A stretch of 64,000 nt of DNA from Durusdinium trenchii. Lineage: Eukaryota > Sar > Dinophyceae > Suessiales > Symbiodiniaceae. This document shows positions 28,101-34,948 of the stretch, piece by piece. The stretch covers positions 454,744-518,743 of the forward strand of contig CAXAMN010025251.1 of NCBI GenBank assembly GCA_963970005.1. Reading direction: 5' to 3'. Within the stretch, counting starts at the first letter, position 1; the number at the start of each line of letters is the position of its first letter. The notes beneath the pieces were generated by a model. The model made no database searches, was not told the origin of the DNA, and was given only the letters and a program-made list of their open reading frames with translations. The translations under genes and the position numbers were made by a program.

Positions 28101-29708
28101 ACCACCCATATAGATCCATATAGATCCGAAGGTTTTGTGTTGTTCTTTTTTAGTTTGGGGGGTCATGGGTTTGAGAAGGTTTGAGACATGCCCCAAGACT
28201 AGATATCTTCATGAGGAGAGATCCAGGTCCCTCAGACGAACTCTCAAATGGCAAAGAGAAGAAGATTGTCGCGACTTGTTGGGTGCTGGGTGTCCGTGTC
28301 AGGATCTTTTTGGGGGGATGGGGTGGGCACCAAGACGTTTTTGGGGGTGGAATTGTATAGATCTTGTGGCTTGTCAAGACTGTCAAGACCCATCTCTTCA
28401 TGTGGGGGGGTGTACTTCCACTTACCCTGCCCCCCAACACCACTGGGTTGTAGAGGAAAATGGTCTTCCACGATCTTCCATGGGTGCACTCTCAGGGTCC
28501 ATGTTAGTCTGCCGGGGTGTAGTTCAAGTCGATGAAAAGGGTTGAGCACAGCAGCCGCATGTCCACTTCATGCTTGCCGTCGAGGTCCACGTCGATGTCG
28601 AAGACGTCCGACTCGAGGTGATGATGGGCAATGGCTGGAGCCCATCAAGGTGAAAGAGTCCCTGCCACATGCTGACTTCCTCTCCATCTTTTGATTGGAA
28701 AGCTCTATGATGCTCTGGACGTACACGTCGATTCGACTTCTGACATGATGCACTTGGGAACGATAATAGGTCCCTCTGCCGTGTTCCGCAAGCTCCCATC
28801 AAGAAGGATCACAGTTGTTTTAAACAAAGCAGCTTGAACCGGACATCAGGGACAACCAAGAAGTTGTGCATGAAAGGAGCTTTGGAAACCGTGCACGGCA
28901 GCCTGCAGGTCAGCCTGAGGGTGGAGAAAAGGAGCGGTGCAACTTGAGTTGGGACCAGCTATTGTAGAAAATGGTTGCAACTAGATTCCAGAGATTCAGC
29001 TAACCAGCAGCTTTTGGGTCATCCTCTTGGTTTATGCCTTGGTCACCCCAGCTTCCCACAGCGGACAGGTGCCTTCCAAGTAAGCCACGCAAAAACGGCC
29101 AACAAACAAATAGACAGACACCCTCAGCATGTTTGCTCAATGAACATCTTTCTGTTACAAGAGCTAGTATATAATGGTATTAATTGATTCAAGAGGTTCT
29201 TTGGTTCGATTGGCCATATAGAATTCACTATTCGCTATACCAATTTTGTCGATTTTGACCGCTGACCGTGTGCAACTAGCTGGTTTGGTCACTCCGAAAC
29301 CCGTGTTTCCCCAGTCCGTTGGTGAGGACTGGGACGACGCGAAGGCGCGCTTCTGGCAGGTGGCTCCCGTGGCTTGGTTTGCGACCCTGAGTTAGTGACT
29401 GCATCCATCGGGTGTGGCCCAGTACCCAGTGGGAGTCCCAGTGGGTCAATCACCCTCATCCACTGGGGCCCTGGGAGTTTGGGATATACAGCATCACCTC
29501 TCATCCCCATCCATCCGAAAGCGAAGACCCTGGGATTTGCACCATTCTGCATCATTCTGCACCGCTCATCGCTGCTCCATCGGCGTCTCAGGTGTCGATG
29601 CAAGGCAGCGAGTTGGTGGCAGTGCCTGAGGCCGCGAGTGGGAGGATCGATTGGGGAAAACCTCCTTCCAAACAGTGGTTGAAGAACATTGAAGAACCCT
29701 ATAAATAA
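1081..29708 (+). CDS. gltB: Ferredoxin-type glutamate synthase (GOGAT large chain), 5'-partial, multi-exon
   Basis: Makes two glutamates from glutamine and 2-oxoglutarate. The match is closest to plant and cyanobacterial ferredoxin-dependent enzymes, so a plastid role is inferred. Seen in order over about 27 short exons: the GEFHMNNPE segment and ITAIRDLLEF leading into the FMN domain; [97 protein letters not shown]; a CX5CX4C 3Fe-4S motif; [15 protein letters not shown]; then GXGXG-domain signatures ([55 protein letters not shown]) and the C-terminal TGS and [11 protein letters not shown] blocks. The frame stops at 29708. The glutaminase domain is left of the window. Not located: the WELGL segment after GTGASP, the stretch between the CX5CX4C and GYRSL exons, and the NTDR segment before YGDHGF. 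No NADH small-subunit domain follows, which supports the ferredoxin type. Confidence 0.88.
1428..1473 (+). CDS. gltB: Glutamate synthase exon 2
   Basis: Encodes [15 protein letters not shown] plus one base. Joined to the next exon it gives ITAIRDLLEF, the family's conserved RDLL-F motif. Acceptor CAAG|G, donor GA (gagctt). Confidence 0.8.
1942..2057 (+). CDS. gltB: Glutamate synthase exon 3: start of FMN-binding domain
   Basis: Encodes [20 protein letters not shown] and then [17 protein letters not shown], the start of the synthase FMN barrel (family pattern PLxxVExxxxIxxRFxTGxMSLG). The 3' border is uncertain: 2057 keeps GALS, while 2048 would give a GC donor. Confidence 0.85.
2832..2869 (+). 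CDS. gltB: Glutamate synthase exon 4 (small)
   Basis: Encodes [12 protein letters not shown] plus two bases. With the first base of exon 5 it forms Met and reads HRNLASMNRIGG, matching the family's H-x-x-(I/L)-A-x-(A)-M-N-R. The donor is GA (gaaggc). The 5' border is less sure: an alternative acceptor lies just before the His codon. Confidence 0.6.
3454..3523 (+). CDS. gltB: Glutamate synthase exon 5: [10 protein letters not shown] motif
   Basis: Encodes [19 protein letters not shown] followed by HPIK, a near-invariant glutamate synthase signature in the FMN domain. Acceptor GTCAG|G. The donor is probably GA (gaccac). Confidence 0.9.
4437..4528. mobile_element. Inverted-repeat (MITE/introner-like) element, CCTAGGG family, copy 1
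   Basis: 30-bp arms at 4437-4466 and 4499-4528 agree at 27 positions and start with ccctagggctccaag. It lies in a glutamate synthase intron. Relatives at 44212-44276 and 46483-46596. Confidence 0.8.
5177..5240 (+). CDS. gltB: Glutamate synthase exon 6: VASGRFGVT motif
   Basis: Encodes [16 protein letters not shown], matching the conserved (K)[14 protein letters not shown]. Acceptor CGTCAG|G. The 3' border is approximate because a short piece (usually -DxLxIK-) between this exon and the next was not found. Confidence 0.8.
6190..6241 (+). CDS. gltB: Glutamate synthase exon 7: [14 protein letters not shown] motif
   Basis: Encodes [17 protein letters not shown], an invariant synthase-domain loop. 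The acceptor is CCAAG|G. The donor is a canonical GT (gtgctg), which joins in phase to the next exon. Confidence 0.9.
6449..6481 (+). CDS. gltB: Glutamate synthase exon 8 (33 nt)
   Basis: An 11-codon exon, [11 protein letters not shown]. It bridges PGAK and [11 protein letters not shown] exactly as in plant enzymes ([15 protein letters not shown]). Acceptor TTGCAG|G, donor GT. Confidence 0.85.
7057..7113 (+). CDS. gltB: Glutamate synthase exon 9: [13 protein letters not shown] motif
   Basis: Encodes [19 protein letters not shown], the best-known signature of the synthase domain. The donor is GA (gacaga): the following Asp codon must come from the next exon, so this GA donor is well constrained. 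Confidence 0.92.
7448..7480 (+). CDS. gltB: Glutamate synthase exon 10 (33 nt)
   Basis: Encodes [11 protein letters not shown], continuing SIE|DLAQLI. The donor is GC (gcacag) and the acceptor is TGCAAG|G. Confidence 0.88.
7762..7839 (+). CDS. gltB: Glutamate synthase exon 11: VSVKLV motif
   Basis: Encodes [18 protein letters not shown] and then TIAAGVAK, the conserved KVSVKLVxxxGxGTxAxGVAK block. The GC donor (gcgggg) is fixed by the next exon supplying Ala-Asn-Ala-Asp. Confidence 0.92.
8066..8102 (+). CDS. gltB: Glutamate synthase exon 12: ISGHDG motif
   Basis: Encodes [12 protein letters not shown] plus one base. Donor GT (gtgagg). The next exon completes DGGTGASP. Confidence 0.92.
8389..8420 (+). 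CDS. gltB: Glutamate synthase exon 13: GTGASP motif
   Basis: Encodes [11 protein letters not shown]. Just upstream is a run of near-repeats of ctccccagtg/ctccgcaatg that ends in the acceptor itself. The 3' border is approximate (GA donor gagtgg). The family's following IKHAG-WELGL segment was not found. Confidence 0.8.
9792..9869 (+). CDS. gltB: Glutamate synthase exon 14: [12 protein letters not shown]
   Basis: Encodes [20 protein letters not shown] and then GIKTGW, matching plant GLRERVxLRVDGGLKSG. The donor is GA (gaatca); the next exon begins with Asp. Confidence 0.92.
10657..10800 (+). CDS. gltB: Glutamate synthase exon 15: 3Fe-4S cluster cysteines
   Basis: Encodes [20 protein letters not shown] and the cluster loop [19 protein letters not shown] (CX5CX4C), then REDLR. 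All three cluster cysteines are present. Donor GC (gcctag), which reads into a stop if retained. Confidence 0.95.
11577..11750 (+). CDS. gltB: Glutamate synthase exon 16: [13 protein letters not shown]
   Basis: Encodes [20 protein letters not shown], then a basic Pro/Ala/Lys-rich stretch with no close counterpart that I recall. Acceptor CCGCAG|A. The 3' border is a guess within the basic stretch. Confidence 0.8.
11751..14765. other. Long intron region with a dispersed 36-bp repeat
   Basis: No exon is recognisable between the IIGRADLL exon and the LDDDIL exon, although a short linker piece may be hidden here. Two copies of a 36-base repeat with few mismatches lie at 12222-12257 and 13896-13931 (core tacaggccgctgtt). 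Confidence 0.5.
14766..14846 (+). CDS. gltB: Glutamate synthase exon 17: entry to GXGXG domain
   Basis: Encodes [20 protein letters not shown] and then EENSGKVE. This matches plant VLDDxLLxxxEVxxAIExxxxV. Acceptor TGAAG|G. The 3' border is approximate. The next expected segment (NxDRSV) was not located. Confidence 0.75.
15478..15505 (+). CDS. gltB: Glutamate synthase exon 18 (28 nt microexon)
   Basis: Encodes (G)[12 protein letters not shown], matching plant VAKKYGDTGF. Acceptor GGCAG|G and donor GC (gcgcgt). Both borders are fixed by phase with the next exon. Confidence 0.85.
16150..16227 (+). CDS. gltB: Glutamate synthase exon 19: GSAGQSFG motif
   Basis: Encodes [20 protein letters not shown] and then SGVLLQ. 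The FxGSAGQSFx motif is diagnostic of the GXGXG beta-helix domain. Donor GC (gcggag). Confidence 0.92.
16644..16745 (+). CDS. gltB: Glutamate synthase exon 20: [11 protein letters not shown] motif
   Basis: Encodes [20 protein letters not shown] and on to SSFPSQEST, matching plant [12 protein letters not shown]. Acceptor GGTCAG|G, donor GA (gagcac). An AATC microsatellite sits upstream at about 16505-16533. Confidence 0.92.
17100..17147 (+). CDS. gltB: Glutamate synthase exon 21: [11 protein letters not shown] motif
   Basis: Encodes [16 protein letters not shown], nearly identical to the plant sequence. The donor is GA (gaggca); the next exon begins with Val. Confidence 0.93.
17187..17267. 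mobile_element. Intronic inverted repeat, GACTCTTGAT family, copy 1
   Basis: gtagactcttgat (17187-17199) and its exact reverse complement (17255-17267), with an inner pair caccccccat/atggggggtg. Inside the intron after glutamate synthase exon 21. Confidence 0.85.
18016..18107 (+). CDS. gltB: Glutamate synthase exon 22: GERFGVRN motif
   Basis: Encodes [20 protein letters not shown] and then [10 protein letters not shown] plus two bases, matching GxAGERFAVRNS-AVVEGxGDH. Donor GC (gcggct), fixed because exon 23 supplies the last base of the Glu codon before YMTNG. Confidence 0.93.
18300..18390 (+). CDS. gltB: Glutamate synthase exon 23: [11 protein letters not shown] motif
   Basis: Encodes [20 protein letters not shown] and then [10 protein letters not shown], matching plant [22 protein letters not shown]. 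The donor is probably GA (gagcgc). Confidence 0.93.
18443..18507. mobile_element. Intronic inverted repeat, GACTCTTGAT family, copy 2
   Basis: gactcttgat (18443-18452) and atcaagagtc (18498-18507), followed inward by an acccccca motif as in copy 1. Lies in the intron after exon 23. Confidence 0.8.
18866..18955 (+). CDS. gltB: Glutamate synthase exon 24
   Basis: Encodes [20 protein letters not shown] and then [10 protein letters not shown], aligning with plant VNKEIVxxxRVTAPxGxxQLKxLI. Acceptor GCCAG|G. The 3' border at a GA donor (gagctg) is inferred from the next exon. Confidence 0.75.
19527..19580 (+). CDS. gltB: Glutamate synthase exon 25: HxELTGS motif
   Basis: Encodes [18 protein letters not shown], matching H-x(2)-K-TGS-x-(K/R)-A/G-x-x-IL. 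The donor GA (gacgcc) gives a perfect join to [11 protein letters not shown] 9.7 kb downstream. A GC donor 3 nt later is also possible. Confidence 0.85.
20453..20507 (+). CDS. Nested gene exon 1 with start codon
   Basis: Starts at the ATG of [25 protein letters not shown] donor follows at 20508. RS dipeptides suggest a nuclear or splicing-related protein, but that is only a composition hint. Confidence 0.45.
20453..28617 (+). CDS. Unidentified protein gene nested in the glutamate synthase 9.7-kb intron
   Basis: Nine candidate exons on the same strand fall between glutamate synthase exons 25 and 26. They begin with an ATG exon ([18 protein letters not shown]) that ends in a consensus GTGAGT donor, and most of the others join in phase. 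The joined protein would be about 250 residues, mixing an SR-type N-terminus with compact hydrophobic/charged segments such as [15 protein letters not shown] and [19 protein letters not shown] recognise no family. Support is coding-like composition, AG acceptors and phase agreement. It could instead be two genes, or exons of a gene misplaced by assembly. No stop exon was identified. Confidence 0.45.
21049..21127. mobile_element. Inverted repeat with 14-bp perfect arms
   Basis: gtcacaaaggggtg (21049-21062) and cacccctttgtgac (21114-21127). A related, more decayed element (cacaaggggtgg, ttaatggacacccc) lies at about 2342-2401. Confidence 0.8.
21344..21429 (+). CDS. Nested gene exon 2
   Basis: Encodes [20 protein letters not shown] and then DGSGGTLE. 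Acceptor CTCCAG|G. Phase 1 fits exon 1. Donor GC (gcgggg). The open frame continues further, so the 3' border is uncertain. Confidence 0.45.
21999..22058 (+). CDS. Nested gene exon 3
   Basis: Encodes [20 protein letters not shown]. Acceptor CCGAG|G, donor GT (gtcgtg). Joins smoothly to [12 protein letters not shown] of the next exon. Confidence 0.5.
22278..22378. mobile_element. Inverted repeat, GTGGTTYCAGAGTAGATGGC family, copy 1
   Basis: 22-bp arms at 22278-22299 and 22357-22378 with one mismatch. The right arm is preceded by ggggattgt. It lies between exons 3 and 4 of the nested gene. Confidence 0.88.
23337..23446 (+). repeat. TAGTAGC short-period array 1
   Basis: Irregular repeats of cttgctactag / cttgttactagtag, ending ggatccttgctcctagtttctt. 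Similar arrays occur at 24806-24910 and 31466-31585. Confidence 0.8.
23489..23545 (+). CDS. Nested gene exon 4
   Basis: Encodes [19 protein letters not shown]. It is bounded by CGCAAG|G and a GTGAGT donor. These are the cleanest splice sites in this gene. Confidence 0.55.
23651..23772. mobile_element. Relative of the 62-kb inverted repeat
   Basis: Shares the exact 24-mer at 23728-23751 and the preceding tgcaacagtcggtaaac/cagtaacagccagtaaac-type arm (about 23671). Inside the nested-gene region. Confidence 0.65.
24067..24186 (+). CDS. Nested gene exon 5
   Basis: Encodes [20 protein letters not shown] and then [20 protein letters not shown]. Strong coding character with GC-rich third positions. 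The donor is GC (gcggag) or a nearby alternative. Confidence 0.5.
24806..24910 (+). repeat. TAGTAGC short-period array 2
   Basis: cttcttgttactactagtaa, then gcacttgttacgagcg-type units, more decayed than array 1. Confidence 0.65.
26296..26385 (+). CDS. Nested gene exon 6 (borders approximate)
   Basis: Encodes [20 protein letters not shown] and then FAAVASVEK. Acceptor CCCAG|G in phase 2, which does not match the assumed end of exon 5, so one border is wrong or an exon is missing. Confidence 0.4.
26660..26713 (+). repeat. GATA/TA/TC compound microsatellite
   Basis: gatatata, tatatagatc, a tctctctctctctc run and tatatatatat in succession. Similar TA/TG/CT tracts lie at 23088-23135 and 23270-23310. 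Confidence 0.9.
27185..27298 (+). CDS. Nested gene exon 7
   Basis: Encodes [20 protein letters not shown] and then [18 protein letters not shown]. Acceptor CTGAG|G, donor GT (gtggac). Confidence 0.5.
27961..28080 (+). CDS. Nested gene exon 8
   Basis: Encodes [20 protein letters not shown] and then [20 protein letters not shown]. Acceptor CTCAAAG|G, donor GT (gtgccg). Phase 0 on both sides. Confidence 0.5.
28552..28617 (+). CDS. Nested gene exon 9
   Basis: Encodes [20 protein letters not shown] and then LE, with alternating hydrophobic residues like a beta-strand. Donor GT (gtgatg). No later exon is assigned. Confidence 0.45.
29327..29359 (+). CDS. gltB: Glutamate synthase exon 26 (33 nt)
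   Basis: Encodes [11 protein letters not shown]. It completes [14 protein letters not shown], the counterpart of plant ILKDWDKYLPLFWQLVP near the C-terminus. Acceptor GGTGAG|G, donor GT (gtggct). It would also join in phase to the last exon of the nested gene, so ownership is not fully certain. Confidence 0.65.
29592..29708 (+). CDS. gltB: Glutamate synthase last exon with stop
   Basis: Encodes [17 protein letters not shown] and an Arg/Lys-containing tail ending EEPYK and TAA. Its SE-x(4)-PEAASG part resembles the plant C-terminal PPSEEDTPEASA. Acceptor TCTCAG|G. Confidence 0.6.
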   Translation: MSMQGSELVAVPEAASGRIDWGKPPSKQWLKNIEEPYK

Positions 29709-32299
29709 ACTATCTCATGATTAGGTACCCCAATAGGGTCCTATAGGGTCACTTAACCTCTCTTGGTTCCCCCACGGAACATGGGCGCTAGAGGAAGTTC
29801 CAAATTTCTATGGCCGCCAGAGCCTGCTTTGTTGGAACGTTTTTTTTGTGGTTTGGTTGTCAGAGCCACGCCAGTGGTGTTGGAGAAAGAGACCGGCGAG
29901 GATCGGCGAGGTATTCCTAGTCCCCTTAGGACATCATTAGGACTGGTATGGACTGGTGGACAGCAAGCCGGCGACCTATAGGGATTCCTTTTTGTCAAGT
30001 CCCTCAACCATCATTGGACCCCACTCCCAAGAGCCTTGACCCTATCATAGTGCCAAACCTTCCCTTAACTCACGTTCGCCATTTGAGGCTCCAAACGACT
30101 TCGATCCAAGGAAAAACCACACGGTTTCGAAGACTCGAAAGACTCAGGACATCTCACCCAGAACTATCCAGAACATGCCAGAACCCTCCGAAACCCTTCG
30201 ACCCCCGAGCCTTCAGAAGAAGACCCATCCTGCCGGTGCCCGACCCCTTCGACCCGGCCCGTTCGGTCGACGCTTCCAGGCCTCGGTGGATCAAACGACC
30301 GCCGCCGTGGCCATGGCCGCGGGGAGGCCCGCGCGGCGCCGGGCCGTGCCCGGGCGTGGGCCGCCGCGGGCCGGGGAGCCCGGAACAGGGCGAGTCGAAG
30401 AGATGGAGCAAGAGATGGAGCAAGACACGGAAGCTACAGCATGCAATGGTGATAATTAGTGCAATTCAGACATATTCAGACATATTCATTAATAACACTC
30501 ATGTGAGTAATCATGTGGCTTGTTCTTTGTAAGGAGCATGGAAAGAGCGGATGTTTGAAGGTAGAGAATTGGACATGACAGAGTCTGATTCAAGAGGGGA
30601 AGTGTTTGGGTCTAGAGCACATCTCGGACAAGTTTGTGTTCACCAAAACCGGTCCACTCTGCCATGCCCCCAACAGGGGGGCAGCTTTCATTCACATGTG
30701 CGCATTGAGTGCATCATTCGTTGTGTTTGTTTTGTTTGACCATTTAGGATCATCTTAAGTGACTTGGCACTCGCTTCGAGTCCGTCTTGGACTCCGCCGT
30801 CCGTGGGGTGATCATCGGAAGGGGTGGCTGTTGCAAGAGGTAGGGATATACACCCTCAACCACTCACTGTGCTCAAGGGTCCGGATTCTTTGGGTATCAA
30901 CCATGAGGGATACAAGGGCCAATGATAAAAAACGATCAACGTATTTATGCTAAGCGATGCAGTTGGGGATTGCTGGGGAAAGTCTGCATGTGTCAGGGGA
31001 ACAATGCAGCCAGCAGGTGTGCAGTTTCAGTGGGCCGGCTGGAGTGTTGTTAGATTGAATCTTGGAAATCACTAGACCAGACCATTATGAAGTGGAGCAT
31101 CGATCAGCAACAGGTATTCTGAAGAGGGCCGCTCTTCCATTCCAATTTGTACATGCACTTCGGATAGGACTCAGGCGCCCGAATGGCGCCTTCCGAAACG
31201 CATAAAAAAGCTGTGACCACTTCTGACCCTCTCCGAGGGTTCAGGGCCTTCCCTTCCCCTCAAAAGAATCACTTGGAGCCTCGGACGCTGAGATCGCCTC
31301 CACAGCTTGCTGAGGCCGGACCCGGCTCCACTGGTCCCAGTCGATGAGGCGATGAGCCGGCGACGGCTCAGGCAGTGTTTTCGGCGAGCTGGAGCTCCGT
31401 CGTTCCGGGCGAGCGGTGGCCAGCGGCATACCGCACTGAGCAGGGCTCCCTGGGAATTTCCCTGGTGATGTAGTAAGGATGCTCCTAGTAGTACGCCCAG
31501 GAGCCCCTAGTAGCGTCCTTGCATGTCCTTGCTCCTAGTAGCGATGCCAGGAGCCCCTGTAGCTTCTTGCTCCTAGTTTCTTGTCTTCTACATTCAGGGA
31601 ATTGGGAATCATGGCGATTTGCAACAGAAGATCTGGTATCAGGACAAGTTTGAGTGTGATTACATCCAACCTGCCATCATACTAGGATCCTTGAGGCCCA
31701 GGGTGGCAGATATGATGGAACTGACTAATCTCCTAAAGTGGGCGTGGCAAGATTTACAGGTCCATAGGTGTTTGTGGCCGAAGATCCTTCAAATGTTGCT
31801 ATGACTAAGGCAAGTGTGGAGATCCGTGAGGAATTCCCAACAATATTGAAATCTAGGGAACCTTGCTCAAGGCCGTCCTGTTTGTTCCGCTTCTTGCGCT
31901 GCTTAGATCGTGGAGCGATCCAAGTAGCGATGTAGCTCGATCGAACAATCGTCTCACCGAGTCTCGTCATAGAGCTCGTCATAGATTTCTTGAGAAATAG
32001 CGATGCCGCGCGTGTAGATTGGTGGGACGGGCAAGATGGGGCGAATCAGGAAAACAATCTTCAAACTCACTGGGCTTGTCAACGAGCTTGACTGCAGCTG
32101 TCCACATGATTTGAGAGGGCATTTGTCACATTTTGTCACAACATATTATACAACAACCTTGAAGAGGTTTTACAATCCCCAAATGGATCATCCAAATGGG
32201 GAGGTTCTACAGTCAAGAGTCGATCGCACATGGCCAACCCAAAAATTGGTCTCCAACCCAAACACTGAGCTCATGTCGGTCTGTTCTGCTTGGCTTGAG
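29709..32299. other. Intergenic or intronic stretch with GC-rich islands and a TAGTAGC array
   Basis: Contains a very GC-rich Pro/Arg-coding island (30225-30410), a GC-rich patch at 31240-31440 open on both strands, and the TAGTAGC-type repeat array at 31466-31585. None gives a recognisable protein. Confidence 0.4.
31466..31585 (+). repeat. TAGTAGC short-period array 3
   Basis: Repeats of tgctcctagtag and caggagcccctgtagc. Ends with the same ttgctcctagtttcttg phrase as array 1. Confidence 0.8.
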
Positions 32300-32402
32300 G
32301 TCTGACTTCGAATACAAGCAGAACATCTCCTTTAGCGAGTTGCTGGGCAGAACTCGGAACGGTGGCGAGTTGGGGCGGCCGGTGGCGTTCTCGGTGTTTC
32401 AG
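32300..32402 (+). CDS. Orphan candidate exon
   Basis: Encodes SDFEYKQNISFSELLGRTRN and then GGELGRPVAFSVFQ after a CTTGAG|G acceptor. The composition is coding-like, but I recognise no family and cannot assign it to a gene. Confidence 0.35.
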
Positions 32403-33155
32403 GGAGTTTCCGGTGCCAAGTTGAATGAGAAGGCCATAGAAGGCCATAGGTGGCTGAGAGTTGAGACTGTTTCGGATGGTTTAGTGGGACACTTCTGTGA
32501 CTGTAGCTATGTTTTCGTCTCATAAAGGTCATGCCTTCGCTTTCAGAATGGCATTGGTTTTTTCATTGATTTATTGTTCCGGCGGGCCGCCGTTGGCCAG
32601 GTGGAGGGGGAGGTGATGGGAGGTGCGGTGCATGGAAGAGGTGATGGGCCGTGCTCTTTTGGAAATCACTGACTGCGACTGAGTTGACTGACTCGTGAGG
32701 AAAAAATGAGGACATGATCCCCCGCCAATCCCCACCAGAGGTACCCAACAGGATCCAGCCACCCAAAACCACTCCCGAAAACGAACCCATGGAGCCTGTG
32801 GTGGAATGGCAACCCTGAGTCAGATGGGCTTTCCTCAGGCCAAACCAGGGGGTTTTTCAGGGTCCCTATGGGGTCCATGGGATCGTTACATCGGGCCGCT
32901 TCCTTCCTGCGGCCGCAAGCGGCTCGTTGGGCGTCCACCCGAGTCCATTGGGGTAGGTGCCACCTGAAAACGACGGTGAAGTCTTCAAGTCAGTGACCAG
33001 AACGGCCAGAAAAGACCATCAACGGAATGCGGTCAGTGTGAACGGTGATGGAATCTAACGGTCAGTGTTGACGAAGCTAACGGTGATTGTAGAATTGGAC
33101 CGTTAAGCTTCGTTCGCGTTGATCATTTGTACCACACGACGTGTCGCTTTGCGCC

Positions 33156-33806
33156 ATGGGTACTCACACTGGGTGGAAGTCAGTGGCCATGCTGGGAGCA
33201 GCGAGCGTCACCACTTTGCTGGTGGTGCGAGCCATTCGGCGGCGCCGGTCTCCAGTGATTGTCTCCAAGCTCTCATGCCGCTGTGGGAAGATTCAGGGCG
33301 AACTCTCAGCCATCCGCCAGGATTCCATACGCATTCACTGCTACTGCGGCGATTGCCGGCAGTATGCCAACTTCATCGCTTCCTTGGGCAATCAAAAGGA
33401 CACGACCGTTGGAGAATTCGGAGACACTCGAGTGGTACAAGTCTGCAAGAGCGCAGTCAAGATCACGCAAGGCAACGGACTCATTAAGTTGGCCAGAAAA
33501 GCAAAGAATTCCAGCAAGGGGCAGATCTTTATGCATCGATTTTATGCCAGTTGCTGCAACGTACCTCTCTATAACACAGTGGACTTTTTGGGGTTTGTGG
33601 GGGTTTTCACCGATTTCCTGGATGAGCACTACAAGGAGTTCGAGGGCCCCGTACGCATGTTTGCAGAGGAGGCTTTGAAGACCAGAAGTGATCCGGAAGC
33701 GGAGATTTCCGTGCCCGACTTCTTGTGGAAGTTGCTTCGTTATTATCCATGGCGCAAGTGCGGTCCTTTCGACTACAAGCAGGAACCAGTGTACTGGGGT
33801 GCTTGA
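33156..33806 (+). CDS. Membrane-anchored GFA/CENP-V-like zinc protein (DUF6151-type), intronless
   Basis: A single uninterrupted frame of 216 codons from the first ATG (MGTHTGW) to TGA. An open frame extends 5 codons upstream but has no ATG. Residues 10-27 form a hydrophobic segment followed by RRRR (28-31), a likely membrane anchor. The core shows the GFA/CENP-V fold cysteines: CRCG at 41-44, CYCGDC at 62-67, and a CC pair at 133-134 in ASCCNVPLYN, all expected zinc ligands or their neighbours. The order CRCG-x-x-x-G, CYCxDCRxY, YASCCNxPLxNT matches the DUF6151 branch, which is mostly bacterial. The enzymatic role is unknown; the name family includes glutathione-dependent formaldehyde-activating enzyme, but no substrate can be inferred. 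Lack of introns among intron-dense neighbours suggests retroposition or recent transfer. Confidence 0.85.
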   Translation: MGTHTGWKSVAMLGAASVTTLLVVRAIRRRRSPVIVSKLSCRCGKIQGELSAIRQDSIRIHCYCGDCRQYANFIASLGNQKDTTVGEFGDTRVVQVCKSAVKITQGNGLIKLARKAKNSSKGQIFMHRFYASCCNVPLYNTVDFLGFVGVFTDFLDEHYKEFEGPVRMFAEEALKTRSDPEAEISVPDFLWKLLRYYPWRKCGPFDYKQEPVYWGA

Positions 33807-34948
33807 CATTAAGGATTTCAATTTGAGGACGCGCGGATGGCTGGTTGAACCAGTGACGTCATGAGAGACTCAGAGAGCACAACAGTTTGGACCTATTTGG
33901 ATTCATTGTTCATCTTTGTTTCACAAAGCTTGCCGAGTCAGATGATGTAGCTGGGCCTTTCCTTTCAAGGCATGTGGAATTCGCAAGCCACGAATTCAAG
34001 GCAGTTTGTTGGCCCATGTCAGTCTAAGCTTACTGCTCAGATGCCGATTGATTGGAAATTGAATTGGGCACTGCTTGGACAGGGCTGTGCTGCAATATGA
34101 TTTGGAAGATGTCATTGTTCTGGCAGCACGGATGAACTGGTATGTTTGAGCTGCTTGATCAGTAAATCAGGCATGTCAAACTGCACTCTAAAGGCAAACC
34201 CAAACATGTTGTAAGCTTGCATATGCAGCTATGCACATATAATTGCATCAAATTCTTTTGGGTCCTCATGGAACAAACTACCAGCCGGGCCTATAACAAG
34301 GATGCGCAGGGGTTGTCCCAGCCCTCATGCCGAGGTCAATGATCTACGGATCCAAAGCCAGTTGCCCGGAAGCAGTCGGCAGCAGTGGGCATTGCGGCAT
34401 TCCATGCGCGCGACGTCCACGGGGATTACCTGACCCAGACAACCCGTGATGTTCCAGCTTGGGGTGGTGTCAGGGATGAGTGTGGCAAACATTTGGACAG
34501 TCACCAATGTACTGGGGCTGGGCTTGCGTTGAATCAAACGTAGAGAATCAACTATCTTGCAACCTCCCCTTTGAGTGTCGATCTCTTTTGTTGCTTGTCG
34601 GGTCAATGGGTTGGCACCGACATTTGGACCAAACGCCAAAGGTTATATCATCTATCGTGTTTTGTGATCCTCGCCGGAAAGTGGACTCAAGAGCTAGGGC
34701 TACACCTTTTGGGGCTCGTAGAATCTACTCCAACATCATTAATAACTGATCTAGTTCGAGTAGCCATAGGGCCATAGGGCTGTCCTCATTTTGAACAGGG
34801 CAGTTTAAATGCTTGACCAAGCCACCAACGGTTTGTTAGGCCCCTTCTTTGCCCTGTTGCCTTGACCAAGTACAGCGCAGGGCGCAAGAAATGTCTCCGA
34901 GGCATGCCTCCCACAGCGACGTTAGGCCCGGATGTGTTTGGGGTTGAT

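Noticed and set aside
30225-30410. GC-rich block open in several frames
   Set aside because: Codes only Pro/Arg/Gly-rich low-complexity peptides in every frame; no splice-supported frame stands out.
33306-33821. 171-codon open frame on the - strand
   Set aside because: Mirror image of the GFA-like gene, which has intact zinc-ligand motifs on the + strand.
34325-34639. 104-codon open frame on the - strand with several cysteines
   Set aside because: The opposite strand is equally coding-like (IAAFHARDVHGDYLT) and neither matches a family I know, so it was left unassigned.
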